NCBI GenBank assembly: GCA_030043175.1
Contig: JASHYD010000010.1
Location: forward strand, 1 to 19,780
Direction: 5' to 3'
Origin: Xanthobacteraceae bacterium
Lineage (GTDB): Bacteria; Pseudomonadota; Alphaproteobacteria; Rhizobiales; Xanthobacteraceae
DNA: 19,780 nt
Shown here: positions 7,538 through 15,808 of the stretch, in pieces
How positions within the stretch are numbered: position 1 is the first letter of the stretch
Layout: each line of letters begins with the position of its first letter
The notes under the pieces: generated by a model
The model's database searches: none
Told to the model about the DNA's origin: nothing
The model's input: the letters and a program-made list of their open reading frames with translations, nothing else
Position numbers and translations under genes: made by a program

Positions 7538-8302
7538 TCACCCCGGGTCCATCCCGGTCTTGCGGATGACAGGCGCTGCTTCGGGCGCGGTGAGATACTT
7601 GAGCAACGCCTGCGCGGCGGCGGTCGGGCCGGCAGCTTTGTGGACTGCGGCGGAGAACACCGTAACCTCCTGGATATCGGCCGGCAGCGGTCCGAGATAA
7701 TCGATGCCCTTGACCGGCAAAAGCTCGCTCACCTGCTGGAAGCCGATCTCGGCGTCGCCGCGCGCCACCATCTCGCCGATCGGTAGATCGGGGATCGGCG
7801 GCACGATCTTCGCCTTGAGCTGTTCTGTGAGGCCCCACTTCGCGATGAGGCGCTCGATGTGAACGCCGCTCGGGCCCGCCGAATAGGCAATCGTCTTGGC
7901 TGCCAGCAGAGCCTTGCGGACCCCATCCGAGGAGCTCAGGTCGATCTTTGGAGCGCCGGCGCGAATGGCCACTCCGACGCCAGACGTCGCCACATTGACG
8001 CGCGTTTCGGCGACGAGCTTGCCGAGCTTTATAAGGTCATCGATCTGGGGTGCAGGAAGCATGACGACGTCGGCAATCTCGCCGTCTGCCACACGTTTTG
8101 CCACCGCGTTGACCCCGCCCCAGGTCGTCATCACTCTGTGTCCGGTCACCCGCTCGAAGCCAGGCACGAGAAGCGTGTAGGGCGCCCGCGTGCCGGGCGA
8201 GCCGATGACCTTAATGTCGGCGGCGTTGGCGATGCCGGCCGCCATGACGGCGCCCACGGCTCCAAGCTTCGCCCATGCGGCGATCAATGTTCCCATCGTC
8301 AT
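7538..8302 (-). CDS. ModA-like periplasmic substrate-binding protein
   Basis: 254 residues from ATG 8302, chosen because a strong GGGAGG ribosome binding site precedes it and translation from there yields a clean signal peptide. The lead MTMGTLIAAWAKLGAVGAVM ends in ANA-AD, giving cleavage after residue 27. The mature part has the periplasmic-binding-protein type 2 layout of the ModA/SBP_bac_11 group: IKVIGSPGTRAPYTLLVPGFE, the hinge region ADVVMLPAPQIDDLIKLGKL, NVATSGVGVAIRAGAP and a late ARGDAEIGFQQVSELLP segment. ModA proteins capture oxyanions for an ABC importer, but many family members stand alone, like this one, with no modB/modC adjacent, and their ligand is unknown. It is on the same strand as the exporter, 243 bases downstream. 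Confidence 0.82.
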   Translation of the reverse strand: MTMGTLIAAWAKLGAVGAVMAAGIANAADIKVIGSPGTRAPYTLLVPGFERVTGHRVMTTWGGVNAVAKRVADGEIADVVMLPAPQIDDLIKLGKLVAETRVNVATSGVGVAIRAGAPKIDLSSSDGVRKALLAAKTIAYSAGPSGVHIERLIAKWGLTEQLKAKIVPPIPDLPIGEMVARGDAEIGFQQVSELLPVKGIDYLGPLPADIQEVTVFSAAVHKAAGPTAAAQALLKYLTAPEAAPVIRKTGMDPG

Positions 8303-8545
8303 GGCGGTCCTCCCTGAGTGCCGGCGAGGAGCATAAGGCAATGGGCGCTGGCGCTGCAACCGGAGGCCAGGCTCCAACCCTGGAACTCTGCAGCCCGGAC
8401 TGGCGAAACCGAATCCGGGAGCCCCTCGCCACACGCCGAGGTTCCGCTGCCGCTCACCCGGCTGCAGAGCTGATTTATAGGATTCGCTCCTCGCGCAATC
8501 CGGGCTCCTCGACTATTGTTCCGCCTTGCCCCCGCAGCCGTTTCC

Positions 8546-9952
8546 TCATTGTCCGGGCGTTGCGGGCGCCGCCTTGCGGTCGGCCATTTCGGCGCCGGCA
8601 TCGGCGGGCATCCGGGCAAACAGCAGGATCGAGCTGGCCGACACAAGTCCCACCAGAAGGAAGGCGGGCGGGAAGTCTTCAGCGTGAAGCGCGGTCTGTC
8701 CCTTCAAGCCCAGCACGGTTTCGACCGCCAGCGCGCCAACGGCCACGCCCACCGATTGGGAGAGTTGCTGCGCCACCGCGACCAGCGAAGTGGCCCGGCT
8801 GATGCGCGCCGGTTCGACTTCCGCATACGCAATGGCATTGACGCTCGTGAACTGCAACGAGCGGAAAAATCCTCCGGCGAGCAGCACCGCGATCATCACC
8901 GGCACCGGCGTCGCATCGGTGAAGGCCGCACAGGCAGACAGCATCACGGCGGCAATCAGTGCGTTCCAGGTCAGCACATTGCGGAATCCCGCCCGTCGCA
9001 GGATAGGCGGCACCGCCGATTTCATCATCATGGCGCCGACCGCCGTCGACAGCGTGACAAGACCGGATTGGAACGGCGTCATGCCGAAGCCGAGCTGCAT
9101 CAGCAACGGCAGCAGGAACGGCAGCGCTCCAGCGCCGATCCGGAAGATGAACCCGCCGACGACGCCAGCCCGGAAGGTCGCAAGCCGGAACAACGTCAGG
9201 TCGATGACCGGTGCAGCCATGCCGCGGGCGCGCACGACGTATGCGATCGTGGCCAATGCGCCGCCCGCGACCAGGGCGATGGTTACGCTGACCGGGACCA
9301 GTTTGATGCCCATCACCGTCAACCCAAAGGCGAGCCCGCCGACCCCGGCCCCTATCAGCGCCAGCCCCACGAGATCGAACGGGTCGCTGATGTCAGCACG
9401 CAAGTTCTCGAAAAACAGGCTCGCCAGTGCAATTCCGAGAAGGCCGATCGGAATGTTGATAAGAAAGATCCAGTGCCAGCTCGCATAGGTCGTGATGAAG
9501 CCGCCGAGCGCCGGCCCGACCATCGGTCCGACCAGCGCCGGCATGGTGAGCAGCGCCATCGCGCCGATCAGCTTGCGTTTGCCAACGGTGCGAATGAGCA
9601 CAAGGCGTCCGACCGGCGACATCATGGCGCCGCCTGTGCCCTGCAGGAAGCGTGCGATCACGAAATGCCACAGCGAATGCGACAACGCGCAGCCGATCGA
9701 TCCGATCATGAACACTGCGATGGCGCTGCGAAATACGTTCCGGGCGCCGAACCGATCCGCCATCCAGCCGCTTGCTGGAATGAAGATTGCGAGTGCGAGC
9801 AGGTATGACGTGATGGCGAGCTTGAGCTCCAGCGGCCTGGAGCCGATATCCGCCGCAATCGCCGGCAGCGATGTGGCGATCACCGTGGAGTCCATGTTCT
9901 CCATGAACAGCGCTACCGCGACGATCAGCGGGACGAGGCGCTCACGGCTCAT
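8546..9952 (-). CDS. MFS drug exporter, DHA2 (EmrB/QacA-like) subfamily
   Basis: 468 residues, almost entirely hydrophobic helices, with the size expected for the 14-helix DHA2 group. Helix 1 carries the family signature MENMDSTVIATSLPAIA with D21. Motif A follows at about 61-71 (SGWMADRFGAR), the arginine of motif B lies in ARFLQGTGGAMMSP (100-113), and motif C, the antiporter motif, is at about 140-152 (LVGPMVGPALGGF). These are drug:H+ antiporters of the inner membrane. There is no partner membrane-fusion protein (EmrA-like), which fits the single-component HsrA-like members. The substrate cannot be predicted. The ATG at 9952 gives the standard short cytoplasmic N-terminus. Confidence 0.92.
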   Translation of the reverse strand: MSRERLVPLIVAVALFMENMDSTVIATSLPAIAADIGSRPLELKLAITSYLLALAIFIPASGWMADRFGARNVFRSAIAVFMIGSIGCALSHSLWHFVIARFLQGTGGAMMSPVGRLVLIRTVGKRKLIGAMALLTMPALVGPMVGPALGGFITTYASWHWIFLINIPIGLLGIALASLFFENLRADISDPFDLVGLALIGAGVGGLAFGLTVMGIKLVPVSVTIALVAGGALATIAYVVRARGMAAPVIDLTLFRLATFRAGVVGGFIFRIGAGALPFLLPLLMQLGFGMTPFQSGLVTLSTAVGAMMMKSAVPPILRRAGFRNVLTWNALIAAVMLSACAAFTDATPVPVMIAVLLAGGFFRSLQFTSVNAIAYAEVEPARISRATSLVAVAQQLSQSVGVAVGALAVETVLGLKGQTALHAEDFPPAFLLVGLVSASSILLFARMPADAGAEMADRKAAPATPGQ

Positions 9953-10054
9953 GGATAACTGGCTCGGTGCGGCATTTCCTGAACTTCATAGGCATCGCAA
10001 CGCAAGGATAGCAGGGCGACGATCCCTGCGCCTACCCGCGTTGCGCCCGCGCCC

Positions 10055-10093
10055 TTACTATCTACATGGAGTCCGCATTACTATACATGGAGT
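10055..10093. promoter_or_regulatory. Imperfect direct repeat in the exporter/Pmp3 divergent region
   Basis: TTACTATCTACATGGAGT (10055-10072) and TTACTATACATGGAGT (10078-10093) are near-identical direct repeats about two helical turns apart, differing by a two-base insertion. They lie between the divergently transcribed exporter (start 9952) and the small membrane protein (start 10121). The place and spacing suit a regulator binding on one DNA face, though a simple local duplication is also possible. Confidence 0.4.
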
Positions 10094-10120
10094 TGGACTT
10101 CCTCAAACCCCGGGGCCGCA

Positions 10121-10369
10121 ATGGTCTATGTTCTGGCGATCTTCATTCCCCCACTCGGGCTGCTGCTCAACGGGCAACTGTTCGCGGCCGTGCTCAATGT
10201 GGGCCTGATCATTCCCTGCGCGCTACTGGGATTTATTTTCCACGTCCTGTGGCTGGTGCCATCCCTTCACGCTGTGATTTCGGTCTACACGAAGCGCGAA
10301 CAGCGCCGCCATCGCGAAATCGTCGAGGCAATCGAACGCCACGGACCGCTCCCGGGACGCAGGCATTGA
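10121..10369 (+). CDS. Small Pmp3/YqaE-like membrane protein
   Basis: 82 residues. The N-terminal 55 residues form two hydrophobic helices with the Pmp3/YqaE signature: VYVLAIFIPPLGLLL in helix 1 (the PPLG pattern is the hallmark) and IIPCALLGFIFHVLWLV in helix 2. A charged C-terminal tail (TKREQRRHREIVEAIERH) of about 25 residues is longer than in the classic 52-residue proteins. Yeast Pmp3 and its relatives influence membrane potential and salt stress; bacterial roles are poorly defined. No strong ribosome binding site precedes ATG 10121, but the hydrophobic core starts immediately after it. Probably an inner-membrane protein. Confidence 0.75.
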   Translation: MVYVLAIFIPPLGLLLNGQLFAAVLNVGLIIPCALLGFIFHVLWLVPSLHAVISVYTKREQRRHREIVEAIERHGPLPGRRH

Positions 10370-12205
<1,836 letters not shown>

Positions 12206-12870
12206 GAAGAGGGCGGTTTACATGTAATCGGAACGGCGGACTGCACGGCGGCCTCGCAGCGTCTTTCAATCGCCCATGCCGATGCTCTTCAATCGCCATG
12301 GGCATCGATCGGCGCTCTGCCGTGTCAGGCTGGTAGACGGGCGCGACGACAGCTTTGGCTTCTGACCGGTTGCCGTTCACGGTATTGCGAGGTTGGTTCG
12401 CAGCAGCGCCTCGATTCGCGTCATCTCCACGTCTACGAAGCCCTGCGCAGGTCCCCTCGGCGCGGGTAGAATTCCCGGCGTCGAGCATGTCATGCCGCGA
12501 AACAGCCGCGGCCTCGGTCATGCAGACCGCGGCCGGCAGAGATTCGACCTGAGACTTCATTTCCGCTTCCGTCCGGGCGCGCGGCTGTCGGGTATCGCAA
12601 AAATCCATTTCATGCCTTGATGGGGGAATTCGCCGCCATCGCCACTGTCGCGAAGGTTGCGAGACCGGTTCGCTGCCCCCCTGGCGGCTCGCGCAATGAC
12701 CGGTGGGTGGCAAAAAACGCTCGGCGGTGAGATGGCACAGGCCGCGGCGATTTGCATGAGACTCACTCGATGTCGGTGACGATAAGACTGACAGATTCAG
12801 ATGCCCGCCCTAGTGTTTGATATTACGGCGCTTTCTCTTCCAGCGATGGGGTGGGCGCCGATGAGGCTTG
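12206..12870. other. Long non-coding stretch after guaB
   Basis: I find no credible gene on either strand. A stem with a bulge can be formed by GCCGATGC (near 12278) and GCATCGATCGGC (near 12303), about 70-110 bases past the guaB stop. This might end the guaB transcript but has no T-run. Frames such as the minus one beginning MKWIFAIPDSRAPG near 12615 are short and unrecognised. The stretch looks like decayed sequence. Confidence 0.5.
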
Positions 12871-12874
12871 TCCC

Positions 12875-12926
12875 GGGACGGGACGGGACATAGCGCCTAC
12901 AGGCGCTGTCCCGCCGTCCCGGTCCC
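12875..12926. repeat. Strong hairpin built from three GGGAC/GTCCC pentamer pairs
   Basis: Three tandem GGGAC pentamers (12875-12889) face three GTCCC pentamers (12908-12912, 12916-12920, 12922-12926) around an inner perfect stem AGCGCCT (12892-12898) and AGGCGCT (12901-12907) with a 2-base loop. Small bulges separate the blocks. The stem is far above chance, resembles a REP-type element, and has no T-run. Confidence 0.65.
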
Positions 12927-13170
12927 GTTTCCACCTGAGAAGCCCTGCGCGGGGACTGCCGCCTCGAAGACTTCTGGCGCGTCGCTACCCCTCCGATAAG
13001 CCTGCGTGAAATCATTTCTCTACCCTGTGCCTCGTCGCTGCCATCGTGTTCGGGCTGTAGCTAATAACCAAGAGAGACCCCCCGGCTCCGCCGGGAAGGC
13101 AGCAAAAGTTTGACAGTTCCGGCAGTCGCACCCCTCGCTCCCATCGGCGAGACTTCGAACGCGGGCCACC

Positions 13171-13320
13171 GAGCACTTGATGAGCCGCGATGGCCGCCTT
13201 CAGGCGGCTCGCCTATCGGGGGCCGCAGCAGCGCCCCGATGCCGCTTCGAGCGGCACCAAGCCTAAAGCTCTCGGCCTGCCGGGAGATACCTACTTGAGT
13301 CTGGACCCCAGAGCTTGCCA
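13171..13320. repeat. Structured element, copy A (upstream of the substrate-binding protein gene)
   Basis: About 150 bases with a diverged second copy at 14496-14640. Four hairpins follow one another: GCCGCC/GGCGGC (13193-13208), ATCGGGG/CCCCGAT (13215-13240), GCCGCT/AGCGGC (13241-13255) and CTCTCGGC/GCCGGGAG (13269-13286). The shared blocks with copy B include GCAGCGCCC, CGATGCCG, GAGCGGC, TAAAG and CTGCCGGG. It ends about 100 bases before the binding-protein start. It could be a structured leader RNA, a small RNA, or a dispersed intergenic repeat. A nearby CCCGGC/GCCGGG hairpin (13081-13095) may belong to it. Confidence 0.6.
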
Positions 13321-13420
13321 TCGTGACAGAAATCATGGAGGCACAGCACCGCAGCATCAGCGTCGACGACAATCCCGTTCTTTACATTGGGCTTTGGTCA
13401 GCTAATGAAGGAGGTGTCGG

Positions 13421-14419
13421 ATGTTTGGAACGCCGAAAGCTATTCGTCGCACTGTGGCAGGCACGCTTATCGCGTCGACGTTCCTGCTGCGACCCGGCGC
13501 TTCCAGCGCGCTTGACAACGTCACATTGATTACCGACTTCGGCTATTATGGCCGTCATGCCTTTTTCTTCGAGGCGCTCGACCGGGGATACTACAGGGAA
13601 GCCGGGCTCGCGGTGAAAATCGTGCGCAGCCAAGGCTCAGCCGATGCGATCCGCCAGGTCGGCGCCGGCAATGCGATGTTCGGCTTGGCCGACGCCGGCA
13701 CCCTGGTATTGGCGCGCGCCAACGACCAGATCCCGGTCAAGCTGGTCGCCATCGTCTATCGCAAACCGCCGCATGGAATCTTCTGCCGCGAAGATTCCGG
13801 CTTGAAAAAGCCCAAGGACCTGGAGGGCAATGCGATCGCCACGACGGCCAGCAGCTCGAATCCGCGCTTATTTCCGGCCTTCGCCAAAGCCGCGGGCATC
13901 GATGCCCAGACAGTGCGGTGGGTGATCGTGAGCCCCGAGTCATTACCCAGCGTGCTCGCCACCAACAAGGTCCCCTGTGTCGCCGAGTACTCAGTCGCCG
14001 AAGCGCTGCTGCAGTCTCAACTCGCGCCCGCCACACTCGTACGCTTCGCCTTTTCGGATGCGGGTTTAAGCTTTTACAGCAACGGCATCGTGGCGACCGC
14101 GGCGACGATCGCGAGCAAGCCAGATATCGTGCACCGCTTCGTCGAGGCGACCGTCCGCGGCATGAAGGACGCCTTCGCTGATCCGGCAGCTGCAGGCGCA
14201 ATCATGCAGAGACTGGTTCCCCAGGTGGACGCGACCATCGCCAAGAAAGAGACCGAGGTCGTAGCCAAACTTGCGCAGATTCCTGGCCAGCCGCTGGGTG
14301 AAATCGACCCGGCGCGCATCGACGCCACTCTCGATGTGGTCAAGGGCGCCTTCCGGCTAAATGCACCTGTTGCAGCGGCCGACGTGTACGCGCCAGGATT
14401 CACACCGAAGTCGAAGTAG
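13421..14419 (+). CDS. NitT/TauT-type ABC transporter substrate-binding protein (NMT1/THI5-like)
   Basis: 332 residues with an AAGGAGGTG ribosome binding site directly before ATG 13421. A signal peptide covers about 1-30 (basic RR at 9-10, hydrophobic core, ASSA-LD). The mature protein has the NMT1/THI5-like type 2 binding fold: YYGRHAFFFEALDRGYYREAGL, GSADAIRQVGAGNAMFGLADAG and a KKPKDLEGNAIATTAS segment. Such proteins deliver nitrate, sulfonates, pyrimidine precursors or other small anions and ring compounds to an ABC importer. Neither the permease nor the ATPase is encoded nearby, so it must use distant partners or be an orphan. It stands upstream of a dehydrogenase and a cyclic amidohydrolase on the same strand, so its ligand may be the substrate of those enzymes; this is inference. 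Confidence 0.88.
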   Translation: MFGTPKAIRRTVAGTLIASTFLLRPGASSALDNVTLITDFGYYGRHAFFFEALDRGYYREAGLAVKIVRSQGSADAIRQVGAGNAMFGLADAGTLVLARANDQIPVKLVAIVYRKPPHGIFCREDSGLKKPKDLEGNAIATTASSSNPRLFPAFAKAAGIDAQTVRWVIVSPESLPSVLATNKVPCVAEYSVAEALLQSQLAPATLVRFAFSDAGLSFYSNGIVATAATIASKPDIVHRFVEATVRGMKDAFADPAAAGAIMQRLVPQVDATIAKKETEVVAKLAQIPGQPLGEIDPARIDATLDVVKGAFRLNAPVAAADVYAPGFTPKSK

Positions 14420-14495
14420 GCCTCATCGCCTTTCTGATGATCTACAGTTTTCGCGGGGCGCAGCATCCTGAATCTGCCCTGCGACGCTCGCAATC

Positions 14496-14640
14496 GAGCC
14501 TCATTGGGCGCGAGGGCCGTCTTTACTCCGCTCACCTGTCGGGGTGGCGCAGCGCCCTCGATGCCGGTTTGAGCGGCCCCAATCTTAAAGGCCGGCTCTG
14601 CCGGGGATACTTACTCTCCTTGAACACAGCCAAGAGCTGC
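14496..14640. repeat. Structured element, copy B (upstream of the binding-protein stump)
   Basis: Diverged copy of the 13171-13320 element in the same orientation. Matching blocks in the same order include GCGCGAGGGCCG, TCGGGG, GCAGCGCCC, CGATGCCG, GAGCGGC, CCAA, TAAAG, CTGCCGGG and ATAC-TACT. The hairpins are kept although bases differ: GGCG/CGCC replaces the second stem's core, and CCGGC-TCT-GCCGG (14592-14604) replaces the last stem. Bases 14420-14495 before it hold nothing recognisable. Confidence 0.55.
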
Positions 14641-14724
14641 TAGCCTGGGTATCACGTAAAACGCCACCGCTCCTGGGCGCCTCTTGCGCCCACAATCACG
14701 CCGACACAAGATACGACGGCTCTC

Positions 14725-14937
14725 TTGCGAGGGGATCGCAATGCGACGCTCGAGGACGAGATGAAGCACCCGGAAATCGATAGGCTCGACATCGGCAACG
14801 TGGATATCGACCGGTTGAAACGGTCGATCGATATCCTTGTCGAAGCCGAACAGCTGCCGCACACGCCGGTCGTGTCCGACGTCTTCTCGACAGACTTCCT
14901 GCCACCCGCTTCTGAACTGCCGCGCGCATTGTTCTGA
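14725..14937 (+). pseudogene. C-terminal stump of a second NitT/TauT-type substrate-binding protein
   Basis: The plus frame reads RNATLEDEMKHPEIDRLDIGN, then VDIDRLKRSIDILVEAEQLP and VVSDVFSTDFLPPASELPRAL to TGA 14935-14937. This is the typical C-terminal helix pair and FLPP tail of NMT1/THI5-like binding proteins. It also aligns with the C-terminus of the intact gene upstream (IDPARIDATLDVVKGAFRLN ... DVYAPGF). Everything N-terminal is missing: upstream sequence keeps an open frame to about 14660 but no longer resembles the family, and the only starts are TTG 14725 and ATG 14761. It is therefore read as a deletion remnant, not a functional small protein. Bases 14938-15004 are the SDR leader. 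Confidence 0.6.
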
Positions 14938-15004
14938 CCGGCCGTCGCATTCCCAACGCGGTGAAACACGTCAGGACACGCACAGAAACCAAGTACGGAT
15001 CGTC

Positions 15005-15796
15005 ATGCATCTGCACCTGAACGGGAAGGTCGGCATCATCACCGGCCCCGCCAAAGGGATGGGCGCAGCCATCACCAGGGCCTTTGCCGCCGAGGACACC
15101 CGTCTCACGCTGATCGGGCGTGACACCGCGGCGATCGAGCCGGTCGCCAGGGAAGTCCGCGCCGCTGGCGCCGAGGTGATCGTCGTCGGCTGCGATCTCA
15201 CCGACGCCCGGCAATGTGACGCCGCCGCCGCCAAGACGAAGGCCGTCTACGGCCGCATCGATTTTCTCGTGAACATCGCGGGCGGCTCGGGGCCCATCGG
15301 CAAGACCGGCGTCGAGACAACCCCGGAAGAATTCGACGACATCGTCACGCTCAACATGAACGGCTGCTTTCACATCATGCGCAGCGTCCTGCCGTCCATG
15401 ATCGAGCAGCGGTACGGCAAGATCGTCAATGTCGGCGGCACCTTCGGCATGCGCGGTCGCGCCGGCCGCATGGCCTACTCCGCCTCGAAATGGGGCCTGC
15501 GCGGCATCACCAAGAGCTTCGCGCTCGAGGTCGGGCCCTACAACATCAACGTGAACTGCGTGGCCCCGGGCATGGTCGACGGCCCGCGCTTCCGCGAAAA
15601 AGTCTGCGCCGACATGGCGAAGCGCCTCGGCATCACCACCGACGAAGCAATGGCGCGTCACGCCCACGACTATGCACTGCGGCGCGTCACCGCGGACGAG
15701 GACGTCGCCAATGCCTGCCTGTTCCTGGCCAGCGACGTTTCGCGGCAGATCACCGGCGTGGATCTGCCCGTGGATGGCGGCTGGGCTACGCTGTGA
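15005..15796 (+). CDS. Short-chain dehydrogenase/reductase with altered catalytic serine
   Basis: 263 residues from ATG 15005. This start places the classic glycine-rich loop at residues 13-20 (TGPAKGMG). Other SDR marks are D64 in CDLTD, VNIAGG (89-94, for NNAG), N117 in LNMNG, YSASK with Y158 and K162, and APGMVDGP after it. The position 13 residues before the tyrosine, normally the catalytic serine, is Gly145 (NVGGTFG), with Thr146 next to it. The C-terminal GVDLPVDGG motif is standard. SDRs of this size use NAD(P)H to oxidise or reduce alcohols and ketones. The gene ends 12 bases before the amidohydrolase, so the two almost surely form one operon. Substrate unknown. Confidence 0.92.
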   Translation: MHLHLNGKVGIITGPAKGMGAAITRAFAAEDTRLTLIGRDTAAIEPVAREVRAAGAEVIVVGCDLTDARQCDAAAAKTKAVYGRIDFLVNIAGGSGPIGKTGVETTPEEFDDIVTLNMNGCFHIMRSVLPSMIEQRYGKIVNVGGTFGMRGRAGRMAYSASKWGLRGITKSFALEVGPYNINVNCVAPGMVDGPRFREKVCADMAKRLGITTDEAMARHAHDYALRRVTADEDVANACLFLASDVSRQITGVDLPVDGGWATL

Positions 15797-15808
15797 GGAG
15801 GAAACGGT

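Noticed and set aside
13171..13300. TPP riboswitch upstream of the THI5-like binding protein
   Set aside because: The conserved CUGAGA and the second helix signature of TPP aptamers are absent from both copies of the element.
13061..13372. 103-residue minus frame through structured element A (LRPPIGEPPEGGHRG)
   Set aside because: The frame follows from the hairpin-rich repeat. The second copy of the element does not keep the same protein over more than about 20 residues, so an RNA or DNA element is the better reading.
13323..13529. Plus frame beginning MTEIMEAQHRSISVDDNP before the binding-protein gene
   Set aside because: It runs out of frame into the binding-protein signal peptide, has no ribosome binding site and matches nothing I know.
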